Source of the DNA: an uncultured Bacteroidia bacterium | Lineage (GTDB): Bacteria > Bacteroidota > Bacteroidia > Bacteroidales > CAJPTX01 | Direction of reading: 5' to 3' | Assembly: GCA_938038735.1 (NCBI GenBank) | Contig: CALHSW010000052.1 | Coordinates: forward strand, 1 to 46,546 | DNA: 46,546 nt | In this document: positions 16,901-25,614 of the stretch, one piece after another | How the letters are laid out: each line of letters starts with the position of its first letter | Numbering within the stretch: the stretch's first letter is position 1 | Made by a program: the position numbers and the translations under genes | Notes under the pieces: generated by a model | Told to the model about the DNA's origin: nothing | Databases searched by the model: none | Seen by the model: the letters and a program-made list of their open reading frames with translations, nothing else

Positions 16901-19846
16901 ACGATCATGCTGCGAGGCAATATGTACCTCGCGTCCTGCTACGTCTTTCGCTACCTCTCCATCTACACTCACGCGCATCTGAGCGGTGTTAGGACGCTCG
17001 TTTAACCGCGAGAGGAGTACTCCGCGAATGTGCATGTATATAGTTTCAGTACTCGGTAGAGCCGTTAGGTTTAGGCTACACAGCGATAGGGCCACATAAT
17101 TATCTGCATTGCGCGGAAGGTCAAAGTAGTTATGTTCGTTGAAGGTGGAAGCCCTATTGATTGCGAAGAAAGTTAGGGAGTTAGATCCCGCCGCTACCCC
17201 TTCGGCGGAGCTATACACCATCGCTTCCTGTATGTTCTTACCCTGGCTCTCTATCGTGAAGTGGGGGGATGGGTATCCTATAAAGGTCTCCCTATAAGGA
17301 AAATCGTCTAATTTTAATGTGAGGGGCATTGAGGTATTTGCAGCTGCTGCCACGCTTTGTCTTCCCGCCTTTTGCCCGGTATTATCTAGCCTGACACCTA
17401 CGCTGAAATAGGGAGTTCTCAATCCTTTAATTGTACTATAATCTACCTCTAATCGGTTCTCATCACCATGTTCGGTATGTCCTACTGGTCGAAATCCATC
17501 GTTAGGAGACCCCGAATAAACCTCGTAACCATTTACAGCAGCGTCAAGTTTATCCCACTCTATGCTCCAGGCATCCTCAGTGCACCGAGTGAGGTTTATC
17601 TTTACATTCTCAACTCGTGGCGCTATGATGAAGTGTCCATCCATCATCACGACATCTTGCCCTCTACCTACAAGTCGCAGGGTTGCCTCGCTCGTTATAG
17701 GCGCATTGGCTGGTATTGGAAATTCAAGCATCTCGCCAGTTGCTCGGCCTATCGCAGTGTAGCTCTTACCTCCATTGTAGGATAATTCTAGCGTGTATTC
17801 CTTAGGCGGGTTGTCCACCTGTAGCTGCACCATTGAGCCGGGTTCTACGATTTGTCCATCGGATGGGATTACAATTTGAGGAGTGTCTATAACATACTCC
17901 CATGTGAGCGCAAATTCCTGCGCCCCGCTAACGACACGGTAACCTTCTACTGACACCTCTATCTCACTGGTCCCCGTGAGCTCTACGCTTGATAGCGTAA
18001 CCTGCTCAATGTTATTGATTTTGTCCTTCCCACGTTTGGCTACCTGCTCTACTTCATTTTTCTTTGCGCTACATACCCACGGAAGGTACTCTTTTCCGCC
18101 CACCATCACGCATAAGTCCAAATCATTCACAAGGGCAGCGTCACCGTATGCGTGCGCCTTAACGGCCACAGGATCGTTCCACGTAACCAGCACTCGCACA
18201 CCGATGCACCCTTTGGGTAGCGCAATCCTACTTGTAATCGTTTCTCCATTCTTAACCCTGCCGAGGCTAATCCTTTCTTCCTCTATGGCTTTCACCGCAC
18301 GCTCCGCGTTGACTATGCCAAATCCGTACTGAAAATCCGGATGTGCTCGTCCAGCATCGGTGGCGGTGTTGGCTATTATGGCTTTCACCGCATCGTTACG
18401 TAGCCGCTCGTTGGGGTGCAGCTGCGTATACCGTTCGTGCAGTTGCGCCACCACCCCTGATACTACGGGGCAGGCCATGCTTGTCCCGCCCATAGTGCCA
18501 TAGCCGTTACCCGGCAACGTGCTATATACGCTATTGCCCGCCGCGCAAACTATTGGCATCCATCGCCCATCGTCCTGCGGGCCAAAGCTACTAAATGCGC
18601 TTATATTACCATCGCGGGAAACTGATCCGACCTGTATAATGTTTTTTGCTCTATTGGTACCTGTATTATAGCCCGCTACCCCATACCGTGCCACGCTTTC
18701 GTCTTTGCAGTAAGTTTGGTCATTCCCTGCTGCGTAAATGTGGACTAGATCTGGGATATCAATTGAGAGTTGGTCAATTTGCTCCTCACGAGGCCCATAG
18801 GCAAAGTCAAGATAATCCCCACACTTCTCACGTAGGGATGCCCCGTAGGAGTTGGAGGTAAGGTGAAGGCGGTAGGCTGCGTATGCCTCTCGCATCTCTT
18901 CGCAGCTCTGCTTCCCATTGCTTTGCATGCCGAAATTGTATGCCCATACCTCAGCCTTTGAGGCTATGCCCTGCGCCATCGGGTCAATGAATCCACCGCC
19001 GGCGAGCGTGCCAGCTACGTGCGTCCCATGGTCACCCGGCAGCTCGTACTCCTCGGTGTGCAGACGCTGCCCGAAGTCAGGATGATGCGTCACGTTCTGG
19101 TCCCATATGCCCACCCGTATCTTCTCGCCTCGGAGCATACGCCCTCCGAGTTGCGTCGATGGGGCTGCTACTAGGCGCGCTCGTGCCTGAATGGCTGACT
19201 CTTCATTGAAGAGTTCCAGCGCAGGAGCGCGGTACGCTATTGATAGCACGTAGGGAAGAGCGGCTATCCGCATGATTTCACTGGTCGCCCCAATGCACTC
19301 AGCCTCGTAAATCGTTTCGTAAACGGTTACCTCCGTAGCCCCAGCCCGTTTGAGGTCTTGTTGAATAGTGCTCTTTGAAGCGTTCTTAGCGTAGCGGATG
19401 GTATAACGCCCATACTTCTCCCCAACGCGTGCATGCCGTGGAACTTCGCCCATCGCTATAGCTCTCGTCACCTTCCACTCCCCTTTCGTAGCCACTAATG
19501 ACCTTACGTTACAATCATTAAGCGTACGGTTTAATGCCTTACCGCTGCGCGTTGCATTTATGGTTGCCCAATAGGCTTTGCCCCCAAGGTAAGAGCCTAG
19601 CTGCACGCCGGATTGCTGCAGCTGAACCATGACAGCCGAATCGGGAATCTCATTAAACTGCACGAGAACGTTATACCTTCCACCCGTTGCCTCTCCAAGG
19701 CTATTTTCCATTCCTTCACGCCTAGGTGTTTGCACATTGGGCGGTGGAACAAAGCTGCTAAGCCCAAGCCGTATCGTGTCCTGTGCGTAAAGTGGACTCA
19801 TAATCAAGAGCGCGGCGAGCAGTAGTAACAGGTTCTTCGTCTTCAT
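10964..19846 (-). CDS. Giant secreted multidomain subtilase with type IX secretion C-terminal domain
   Basis: A 2960-residue protein with a Sec signal peptide (LLLLLAALLIMSPLYAQ, cut near 21) and a propeptide-like stretch to about 230. The S8 protease domain (about 235-520) has catalytic Asp249 (VGIWDQN), His273 (DHGTHVAGT), oxyanion Asn375 (AAGND) and Ser456 (GTSMACP), so it looks active. A beta-sandwich (about 540-660), a fibronectin-III-like segment (745-832), a jelly-roll-like module (850-1020), CARDB-like repeats, a GEVED domain near 1460 (WVDWNEDRVFDDSE), a LamG-like domain around 1690-1800, several FxGWxDG beta repeats near 2375, 2450, 2684 and 2762, a carboxypeptidase-regulatory-like module (2805-2860) and a Por/T9SS sorting domain at the end (LKLWPNPAKSMLEI, YLPRGMYIV) follow. 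It is predicted to be exported through T9SS to the surface, where it could cleave or bind host or biofilm proteins. Domain names beyond protease, GEVED, LamG and CTD are tentative. Confidence 0.93.
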   Translation of the reverse strand: MKTKNLLLLLAALLIMSPLYAQDTIRLGLSSFVPPPNVQTPRREGMENSLGEATGGRYNVLVQFNEIPDSAVMVQLQQSGVQLGSYLGGKAYWATINATRSGKALNRTLNDCNVRSLVATKGEWKVTRAIAMGEVPRHARVGEKYGRYTIRYAKNASKSTIQQDLKRAGATEVTVYETIYEAECIGATSEIMRIAALPYVLSIAYRAPALELFNEESAIQARARLVAAPSTQLGGRMLRGEKIRVGIWDQNVTHHPDFGQRLHTEEYELPGDHGTHVAGTLAGGGFIDPMAQGIASKAEVWAYNFGMQSNGKQSCEEMREAYAAYRLHLTSNSYGASLREKCGDYLDFAYGPREEQIDQLSIDIPDLVHIYAAGNDQTYCKDESVARYGVAGYNTGTNRAKNIIQVGSVSRDGNISAFSSFGPQDDGRWMPIVCAAGNSVYSTLPGNGYGTMGGTSMACPVVSGVVAQLHERYTQLHPNERLRNDAVKAIIANTATDAGRAHPDFQYGFGIVNAERAVKAIEEERISLGRVKNGETITSRIALPKGCIGVRVLVTWNDPVAVKAHAYGDAALVNDLDLCVMVGGKEYLPWVCSAKKNEVEQVAKRGKDKINNIEQVTLSSVELTGTSEIEVSVEGYRVVSGAQEFALTWEYVIDTPQIVIPSDGQIVEPGSMVQLQVDNPPKEYTLELSYNGGKSYTAIGRATGEMLEFPIPANAPITSEATLRLVGRGQDVVMMDGHFIIAPRVENVKINLTRCTEDAWSIEWDKLDAAVNGYEVYSGSPNDGFRPVGHTEHGDENRLEVDYSTIKGLRTPYFSVGVRLDNTGQKAGRQSVAAAANTSMPLTLKLDDFPYRETFIGYPSPHFTIESQGKNIQEAMVYSSAEGVAAGSNSLTFFAINRASTFNEHNYFDLPRNADNYVALSLCSLNLTALPSTETIYMHIRGVLLSRLNERPNTAQMRVSVDGEVAKDVAGREVHIASQHDREWVYAIPCGAIHSVSIEFVGSGTSKTITDEGRDMLALSAITFTRSEPNPSVALTMLRVPYDGPNLHDGTFTLELKNKSAIELSNLAVKAYRDGKWVGGSQIDRLFPYESKEVDIPLDVSTGNELGSLLKFSFACEIDTLQREVNGYAEYTINSMGNVVPMPTSYSFERPGGYDPFHYDPRQTVEVTDKIVFTDNGGANLNYTVGQLASVRFKPRDTTQRLLATFRKVDLAEEKAYLLVFTSTPNERMELERMRPRAMLTGQHDGPMRFISEARDGSICFQFGSPVESLGEGWMAEIEAVPARNPISLLSAYAQHVGDTPRGEIPVKLTIQNRWNEAQNDCRAAVCIGHEEIFSETLPPLQPGINEVTLKQPFILDWAQPMPIVVTVAGNDSEETDNVQSTLAIYDCYCIPTPPIEGSKLSLATVTFREKEYKLAAPAQHIRYTLNPPLTLYTEEESATVTIKLSQESQSGGILAAWVDWNEDRVFDDSELIAQKFNARTKEVSLRLQPNGHTSGSKRMRIVLAHEGTSLSPCAAGVTDAVFDLQDIQLTLVQGKFPSKDDLQLVSVDAGRSGEGLSSEQPVQITVANQSNEPFKGSFSVVLKAGGQERHETIDCASTPLRPYGGVGVFTLQNRIDLSEVGLHEIEVIITEQPAQVNESNNRVGVQIVCLKPEPNGFYALKMQSNREEWIEPGTRGITTIDTDGSERIASDVTLEFCFKQNHSAFQNILTSQGLNVYTTLNMQGGIPDNALAILIGQRKLVWTAENTLSPGRWHHVSIVLEECESSVWQFQGRSSVRVYIDGEEQTLHVEGEDGPLYGNLKLFSQFNGYVKLYRAWAKAITSSEAKESSFRYVRKPDGTLPEKCIVEYTFNEGVGNYMSVSGSDYATIHAEKSRVSSSDGIWVRPRSLLAGFSFDGQVGAKKISDSAYEVLFKKGTSKHSVGGKLFAAWPKSIVSTTPPTLTPGVYDFTNALQVRVEASPFGRTMREEITLTFKEDASSACELLSLRIPQNGNNGLKSDLIVNVPIGQTVEIPIRANEGRIEVPQAVSFEYEVSMGATLIYRGKEVQSDTKLDMEHGATLIVRAANGAERVYYVKLCYAQAIAFTAPSSFTYGDSPITLNGTSSSGLPVEYVVDAPEVVTVADGKLYIIAPGNASITCLQKGNYQYGAAKPVRIVVEVKRAEIRAINVTKSVPFGSPVHLDFDYIGLKNGDSGRKLASPTEWEAYEIVDSEGRKHELNSVLPKGEYTINPRSSYMTACYEVKPEVGRFSVVQGDLWPITVEVKDGDSQEPLAGVVMVCNGKTYETDAQGRAVAILRGGELYPMRLQKTGYSGVVDTVDLTQGGAIVKTVSLSQDVVTLAYTAGIGGKVIGKKKQTIGIGGNGESMLAVAQSPYYFVGWNDGVKENPRCDFNVKESKRVEAQFSIPSYAVTYSATGGGYIDGNIAQRVNHGESGAAVTAVPLGKGVYFAGWSDGLEAAERVERGVERALSVEAEFEEIRELPDCYTFDSLTQRSAYRTLRGDVKEPLWDVYEKIVFDGVEYSMTGRFVALAKEGTSCVYSPVYRLTGINGDLTLKMRAMMVGSMAQLQLQYEVDGRGWKDLPFTPIAMPKDYTSHVKKDEISDGKTIRFRWVASVGTKGFAAIDNVCVLADPSRMVTVSYTSTPKGSATFWDENTMVESQGVSLGTETKPIEARPAAGFQFLQWGDGNFSKVLPSSLPIQDTYAEAQCVRLSDGIIRYVADPQDGGYFTIGGTPARYQIVEEGGEAKDVVAHENEGYWFAFWADDGGRERKKIKEESPSGVRIRRACFIKAHYKLKLRVQGESGPLRNATISVDGRIFTTNEAGEFIVSVPEGTFSVIASADGYMEMRRSVTVVTNTEVNIQLQCAVLPTPPPINSAESTVLQTLKLWPNPAKSMLEISTPFKGLVRYEIQTLMGVRVLEGVVAEGGEIALAIEYLPRGMYIVLVENRRGEVASGKFIAE

Positions 19847-20043
19847 GGCTATCTGTTCTAGGCAGGAATATTGCGGACGCTATACTCTCTACGTGTAATC
19901 AATTACTAGTGAATGGGAGGCTTTACAAAACGGACAACAGTAATAAGCGCGCAATAGCCTGTGGGGTATACATATGGTGCTCTATACTGCCAACTGAAAT
20001 CTACTGATTCCTTTTGATCCTTCTATTGAAGTTTCGGATAGTA

Positions 20044-20083
20044 GGCAGCGGCACAGGAACGTTACCGTCCTTTCACCGCTGCC
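20044..20083 (-). terminator. Hairpin after the BspA-like gene
   Basis: GGCAGCGG (20044-20051) pairs with CCGCTGCC (20076-20083), with a second inner stem around TTAC. It lies just past the stop of the BspA-like gene on the minus strand. There is no T tract, so it may be a terminator of the U-less kind or an mRNA 3' stabiliser. The 256 bases between the two secreted-protein genes show no other gene. Confidence 0.45.
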
Positions 20084-20102
20084 GTACCACATCACTCTTT
20101 AT

Positions 20103-23100
20103 CTACTCGTGTAGAACACGCACCGTCCGTTGCCCATCAGCAGCCGTTGCGCGCAGTAAATAGAGGCCCGCCGGTAGCCCTGCGGTAGGGATACGAACTG
20201 CCCTTTCTCCCTTCAGGGTAAAGGTTATCACCGGCTCTCCAGCCACTGTGAACAGCTCTATCCGTTGCGCCAACTCACATCCAACCACATATAGCCAGTC
20301 ACCGCATGGGTTAGGTGAAACACTGAGCAATGCCAGCTGGGCGGACTCCACCGCACTCTCCTGTACAGATTCAAACGTTGCTTCGATGACAACCCCCGCC
20401 GCTGGCATCGTGAACGTATAGCTGTTAGCCGTTGCCGTTTGAACGGTAAGAGCCACGTTCGTTTTGCTCGCATCGTTCGTGTAGGCATGTAGACTGCCTC
20501 GCTTTAGCTGGGCATTTTCACCCTCAACTACCTTTAGACCAACAATTTCCCCCGCTATGGCTCGCACCTTTGTTGCCTCTAGCCTGCCCAGCGTGCCATC
20601 GCTCGGCGTGAACTTTAGCACTACTTCGTACTCTTGCGGGGTGCTAGGAGCCTCAAATTCTGCTGCTATCGTTACGGACTCTACAGGCATCATGAAGCTG
20701 TACTGGTTCTCTACCGACTCCTTGCTGTACGCAATATCTACTGCAGGCGTCCCATTGGTTTGCACTGTAATCGTTTTAACCTTGTGGCCGGCGGTTGGTT
20801 TCACCTCAAATACCACCTTTGCACCCTCTACAGCCTCCTTCGGACCGCTCACTACTCCCATCGTGCCATCGGCCGGCGTAAACTGTTTCTTAATCGCAAA
20901 CTTTGGTGCCGTTGTAGGTTTCGCTTTGAAGAGTACTGTTACCCTCTTAACTCCATCCATGGTTACCTTGAGAATGTTGGGGAAATTAGGGTCTGTAGCA
21001 GGTGTTTCGGTACCGTTAATTTTCCAGGTATCTACTTGGAAATCTGCATCCGGCTGCGCTGTGAATTCTAATTCTGTCCCCTCGGCAACCATTGTCCCTG
21101 TTACTATGTTTTTACTACAGATGAGTGTACCATTCGCTTTGCCATCAACCTTTTCCACCTCAAACTCTAGCAGGTAATGTGGCTCTAGATACCACCCTCT
21201 CCACTGCTTCGCATTGCCGTCCCAGCCCACGTCCTCTCTGTATCTAGTGACTGCATCTGCGTACTCGCTACCAGCCAACAGTGCTCCATCCGCACCCACT
21301 AGCACAAGTTGGCTAGATGGCTGGTTGCCCGCAAAGCCGTCATGATTTTCGGTATCCCCATACATCGGGGGAGTTGCACCCAAAAACAGCTTGGAGAAAA
21401 ACTTACAGTTTTCGTACGTATCATCAAGAATAGAGACTGAGCCAAACGCCCCCGGAGTGATAAACGTCACTTTGGGGAACATCGCCATATCCAGCGCAAT
21501 GCAGCCAGAAAAGGCGTATGCACCGATTTTTTTAACCTCCTGACACTTCACCCCTCTCAGCTCAGTGCATCCTGTGAACAAATAATCCGTTATCTCGGAG
21601 AGCGCAGGAAGAATCACCCCTTTAATTTTTTTGCAGTTCATAAAGGCTTCATTTCCTACCGTACCCAGTTTGCTGAATTCGCACTTCTCTAGCTCTGAAC
21701 CCGAAAAAGCCCCTGCACCTACAGTTTCCAATGCCGGCGCAGTTAGCTCTTGGAGCGATGCTTTTTCAAATGCGTGAGCACCTACTGATTTTAGCTTTGG
21801 AAAATTGAGCACCGTTAGCTTCGTACACCCTTGAAATGACTTACCACAGATGATTTCTACCCCAGGAATTTCCACAGCTTCAAGGTTTGCAGCTTTCAAG
21901 AATGCGCAGTCCCCTATGCTTTTTACCCCCTCCGAAATGGAAATCTTTTTCAGATGCGGTGCTATCGACATCGTCCAATTCGGGATATCATCCGCTGAGG
22001 CTGCCACGAACTCCGTTAAGCTGCTTAGTTTTGACGCATTGTTGCGTAGCCATTTCCAATCTGCATCAGTGATGTGCCCCTTTGCCTCAATTGCGTTTAT
22101 CTTGTCTAACGCTAAGCCAGAGGTTGCAACAGCTCCCTTTAAATCAACCCCATTGTATGAATTGGAATTGATGATATACTCCTGTTGCACAGTGAGTGGT
22201 ACAAATTCTACCGTTATGGTGAGGTCTTCACCCGGCATGGTTACCTTGTTGCCATTGACAGCAGCGCTGGGGGTACATTGCACATTCCCCAACTTGAATC
22301 CTTCTTCTGGCTCCGCAACCACCTCAACCACGTCATCTTTCCCAGCATAGAGAAGTTTGGCAAATGCCGTACCCTGTTCCTGATTGATAACCTTTACCGT
22401 TATTTTGTACACCTCTTTCCCTAGCTTCCATCCGCATAATACATCGTCCCCAGGACCGCCAATCATATTACCATCTGCATCCTCGTAGCTATCGTCCAGC
22501 CCTTTCAGCCTACCATATTCAGCAGCGAGCGCCGCGCCAGTGAGGGGCTCGCCCGTGGTTGCATCGCACGGAATAATCCACCGTTCGGCGGGGAGCTTTT
22601 CATGAAACTTTTTAACTTGTAACCCGCTCTCGTCTATCCTTCCAACGAAGAGATACTTTATGCTGGAGCAATCTTCAAGGTATGGAGCGTAGAGTTGTGG
22701 GAATTTCGTAACCTTCGGCGCATAGAGCGATACTAGTTGTGAACATCCTTTAAAACCTTTGAATGGAGCCTCATCCATGCTGGATAGATATGCGTAAAGC
22801 AGCTTATTGCACCCTACAAAAGTAAAATCAAGTTCTTCTTTCAATACGGCACAATTGGCCGTAAGCAATGATGTGCATTCAAGAAACGCTTGATTGCCAA
22901 TGTGAGTCGCCTTCGGCAAGTCTATATGCTTAAGAGCTGCACACTTCTCAAAGGCAGATAGCCCAATATCAGTTACCCCATTAAGTGATACACCCTTCAG
23001 CTTCTGACATCCAATAAATGCGTTTTTCCCTAGATTCTTCAGCTGCTCCATAGCCACCCATTCTATAGACTTCGGGAAAATAGGGCCCTCGGTGCTGGAT

Positions 23101-23408
23101 ACCTCAGCTGGCGTTGCCGCCACGCTCACCCCCGCCGCCGTTGTTAGCGACGCCAATTGCGTGAACTCGTCCCTGTTCGTATGAAGCCACTCCCAGTCGG
23201 CATCCAGCCATTGACCAGTAGTCACTGAAAGGCTCTTAATCTCAGCCAACGCCACGTTTGAAGCCGACACGGCCTCCTCCAGCGTAGCGTAGCTGCCGGG
23301 CACGGCTTGCCCGTTAATTGTGACTTTCAGATCCTCAGCCCGCATCCAGCCGCACGACAATGTCCACAGCGCAACGCCCATTAACATCCATCTTGCAATC
23401 TTTTTCAT
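20103..23408 (-). CDS. BspA-like leucine-rich surface protein with T9SS C-terminal domain
   Basis: About 1101 residues from ATG 23408. An ATG at 23423 is in frame, but GGAGG sits between the two, ahead of MKKIARWMLMG, which begins a typical signal peptide (cleavage likely after MRA). Two blocks of BspA/TpLRR leucine-rich repeats are visible, about 106-256 (IGLSAFEKCAALKHIDLPKA type) and 472-663 (VGAHAFEKASLQELTAPALE type). Between and after them are Gly/Trp-poor beta repeats; three around 743-1019 share the pattern FTPxDGTxG...AGxxVxxxV...YxFxMPxxxVxIxAxFE. The last 75 residues form a Por/T9SS sorting domain (SVSPNPCGDWLYV, GLPAGLYLLRA). Such proteins mediate adhesion to host matrix or other bacteria. 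It may be cotranscribed with the subtilase 256 bases downstream. Confidence 0.93.
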   Translation of the reverse strand: MKKIARWMLMGVALWTLSCGWMRAEDLKVTINGQAVPGSYATLEEAVSASNVALAEIKSLSVTTGQWLDADWEWLHTNRDEFTQLASLTTAAGVSVAATPAEVSSTEGPIFPKSIEWVAMEQLKNLGKNAFIGCQKLKGVSLNGVTDIGLSAFEKCAALKHIDLPKATHIGNQAFLECTSLLTANCAVLKEELDFTFVGCNKLLYAYLSSMDEAPFKGFKGCSQLVSLYAPKVTKFPQLYAPYLEDCSSIKYLFVGRIDESGLQVKKFHEKLPAERWIIPCDATTGEPLTGAALAAEYGRLKGLDDSYEDADGNMIGGPGDDVLCGWKLGKEVYKITVKVINQEQGTAFAKLLYAGKDDVVEVVAEPEEGFKLGNVQCTPSAAVNGNKVTMPGEDLTITVEFVPLTVQQEYIINSNSYNGVDLKGAVATSGLALDKINAIEAKGHITDADWKWLRNNASKLSSLTEFVAASADDIPNWTMSIAPHLKKISISEGVKSIGDCAFLKAANLEAVEIPGVEIICGKSFQGCTKLTVLNFPKLKSVGAHAFEKASLQELTAPALETVGAGAFSGSELEKCEFSKLGTVGNEAFMNCKKIKGVILPALSEITDYLFTGCTELRGVKCQEVKKIGAYAFSGCIALDMAMFPKVTFITPGAFGSVSILDDTYENCKFFSKLFLGATPPMYGDTENHDGFAGNQPSSQLVLVGADGALLAGSEYADAVTRYREDVGWDGNAKQWRGWYLEPHYLLEFEVEKVDGKANGTLICSKNIVTGTMVAEGTELEFTAQPDADFQVDTWKINGTETPATDPNFPNILKVTMDGVKRVTVLFKAKPTTAPKFAIKKQFTPADGTMGVVSGPKEAVEGAKVVFEVKPTAGHKVKTITVQTNGTPAVDIAYSKESVENQYSFMMPVESVTIAAEFEAPSTPQEYEVVLKFTPSDGTLGRLEATKVRAIAGEIVGLKVVEGENAQLKRGSLHAYTNDASKTNVALTVQTATANSYTFTMPAAGVVIEATFESVQESAVESAQLALLSVSPNPCGDWLYVVGCELAQRIELFTVAGEPVITFTLKGERAVRIPTAGLPAGLYLLRATAADGQRTVRVLHE

Positions 23409-23423
23409 GACCCATTCCTCCAT

Positions 23424-24032
23424 TTTAAGCCTTCGTTCGTTTACTATAGTGTCGCAGCTAAAACAGGCTACATTTATTTGTCCGTTTTAACTGCTTCATT
23501 GACTATGTACGCTACATACCTAAACATCCTCCCAAAGAGGTACAAACCCTTCATAAAAGCGTGTTATCCGCTTATTTCCTCTATGCAACAAGCTAATACC
23601 CTTTCCTATTACCGTGGCTAATATACGGACAAAATTTTAAATCCACTAGAAAACCAATAAAAAATTTATGACACCCCGCTAATGATGCCTCATAAATGCG
23701 CATACAAAAAAAATCACGCCATCGCAAGTAGAAACCCCTACAACACTGTGACGCTGATTTCACTACCAGCCGCTGCCCTCTTTCCGCTCCCAATTGATTC
23801 CTACCCATACGCCATTCGCCGAACAGTCTTTGTAAAGGTCCAAAGGGCAAGCCAGACTAGATGGTCGACACTCGCACCCTTTCCCCTGCCCCTCTTCACT
23901 ACACCGTCCTGGGATGGAGGCACCCTAGTAGCAATAATCACCTTCACCCCGATAGACTCATTTTCTATGGCGATAGCTTAGCAGAAGAAGATGATGATGT
24001 TTTTGTAAAGCTCTAGCCTCTCACGACTAACA
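23424..24032. other. Long intergenic region upstream of the BspA-like gene
   Basis: About 600 bases with no convincing gene. Short frames on either strand here lack ribosome sites and recognisable composition. It should contain the promoter of the BspA-like gene, but no clear TTTG/TAnnTTTG pair was found. Confidence 0.5.
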
Positions 24033-24070
24033 AGCAAAAGGGGAAACGAAGCTTCGTTTCCCCTTTTGCT
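24033..24070. terminator. Perfect 38-bp palindrome, probable bidirectional terminator
   Basis: Two 19-base arms pair perfectly about an AAGCTT centre. The outer part is A4G4/C4T4, so each strand shows a GC-rich stem ending in TTTT. It lies 20 bases past the stop of the DEAD-box helicase gene (minus strand), which it very likely terminates; any rightward transcript would stop there as well. Confidence 0.8.
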
Positions 24071-24089
24071 ATGGAACCATCCCCTCAAA

Positions 24090-25586
24090 TCAATCCCCTG
24101 CTATTCTTCCATCTCCACTCTTCACCTCGCCTTGCCCACGCCCCTTTGGCGCGCTGCCTCTCCCCCTACTCCTGCGCCTCCTTTCTGAAGATTCATCTCC
24201 TCGACTGCTCGCCGCGGGCTTTGCACCTACCTCGCCCGTCCTCTCACGCTGCTGCTTCCTCGTTCTTCCTCCGTTAGCTCCCGCTACCTCAGCTCTACCC
24301 TTCTGTGGGCTTCGTCCGCTTCCTCCAGCTCCCGCAGCACGCTTCCTTCTTTCGCCGCCTCGCCTTCCATTCCCATTGCCTCCCCGCGCTCCGCCTGAAG
24401 AACGCCGCCGAGGCTGGTCTAAAACCACCTCCTCCTTGGCTGGCATCAAACGCTCCGCACCCTCCATGGCCGGCACCTTCGTTCCTAAAAACCGTTCAAC
24501 ATCTCCCATTTCCCTACGCTCCGCAGGGCCAACAAGCGTCAATGCCCACCCATTATTCTCTGCTCTCGCCGTACGTCCCACCCTGTGAACATACGCTTCC
24601 GCCGTCTGGGGTACGTTGAAATTCACCACGAGCGCAATATCCTCCACGTCTATTCCGCGTGACACGATATCGGTGGCGACTAGAATTCTCACCTGACGCG
24701 CCTTGAACAGACGTAGGTTCTCCTCCCGTTCAGTTTGGTCAAGGTCAGAATGCATCGCCGCTACGGACAGTTTACGCTTGGCTAACTCCATCGCCAAACG
24801 CTTCACCGTTGTTTTCCGTTCGGCAAATATCACTGCGCTTTGCACATCCTGATGCTCCTCGAAGAAACGCACGATGAACCCCACCTTCTTCCCCTCGGGA
24901 AGCTCCACCTTCTCCTGCTTGATCTTCTCTGCCGGTTTGCTTACCGAAAGACTTATCTCAACTGGATTGTTCTGTATTTCCAGGGCAAAGCGCTTAATCT
25001 CATTGGGCATCGTGGCGGAGAAGAGCAACGTCTGACGTTCCTTGGGCAACAGCTCCACAATCCTTTTTATATCGGGCAGGAAACCCATGTCAAGCATCCT
25101 ATCCGCCTCATCGAGCACCAACGCTTTCACTTTATCAAGCTTTGCAACGCCTAGCTCCACGAATTGGAGAAGTCGTCCTGGGGTCGCCACCAGTATGTCG
25201 GCCCCCCTGCGCACCGCCTCGCTCTGCTCCGACCACTGTCGGCTGTCACTCCCCCCATATATTGCTATCGACGACACCCCCGCGTAGTAGCCAAACCCCT
25301 CTACCTGCTGGTCTATCTGCAATGCCAACTCCCTCGTCGGGGATATCACAAGCACGGAGGTCTCATCCCCTACCCTGCTCGATGCGGTCACCACCCTACT
25401 TAGCAACGGCAGTAAGTAGGCCGCCGTTTTGCCCGTACCCGTCTGTGCGCACCCCAGCACGTCTCGCCCCGACAGTATGGCGGGTATGGCCTCACGCTGT
25501 ATCGGCGTTGGACTTTCATACCCCATTATCGACACCCCCTCCTCTACAGCACTCGCTAGCCCAAAATCTTTGAATGAAACGTCCAT
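24090..25586 (-). CDS. DEAD-box ATP-dependent RNA helicase
   Basis: About 498 residues from ATG 25586; an in-frame ATG five codons upstream is less likely because the usual N-terminus is VSFKDFGL. Core motifs in order: Q motif GYESPTPIQREAIP, motif I AQTGTGKT (47-54), PTRELALQ, TPGR, DEAD (159-162), SAT (190-192), then RGIDVED and HRVGRTAR. The core ends near 375. The remaining 120 residues are a low-complexity tail rich in Arg, Gly, Lys and Ser, with runs such as GGARGGNGNGRRGGERRKR, typical of RNA-binding tails in RhlE/DeaD-type enzymes acting in ribosome assembly, mRNA decay or cold adaptation. It lies directly downstream of a tRNA-Val cluster from which a terminator separates it. Confidence 0.95.
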   Translation of the reverse strand: MDVSFKDFGLASAVEEGVSIMGYESPTPIQREAIPAILSGRDVLGCAQTGTGKTAAYLLPLLSRVVTASSRVGDETSVLVISPTRELALQIDQQVEGFGYYAGVSSIAIYGGSDSRQWSEQSEAVRRGADILVATPGRLLQFVELGVAKLDKVKALVLDEADRMLDMGFLPDIKRIVELLPKERQTLLFSATMPNEIKRFALEIQNNPVEISLSVSKPAEKIKQEKVELPEGKKVGFIVRFFEEHQDVQSAVIFAERKTTVKRLAMELAKRKLSVAAMHSDLDQTEREENLRLFKARQVRILVATDIVSRGIDVEDIALVVNFNVPQTAEAYVHRVGRTARAENNGWALTLVGPAERREMGDVERFLGTKVPAMEGAERLMPAKEEVVLDQPRRRSSGGARGGNGNGRRGGERRKRAAGAGGSGRSPQKGRAEVAGANGGRTRKQQRERTGEVGAKPAASSRGDESSERRRRSRGRGSAPKGRGQGEVKSGDGRIAGD

Positions 25587-25614
25587 ACTATCACCCCGCA
25601 ACTCGCTACTTTAT

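Noticed and set aside
23593..23981. Two frames (85 codons minus, 99 codons plus) in the gap upstream of the BspA-like gene
   Set aside because: Neither has a ribosome site or recognisable features, and they overlap each other on opposite strands.
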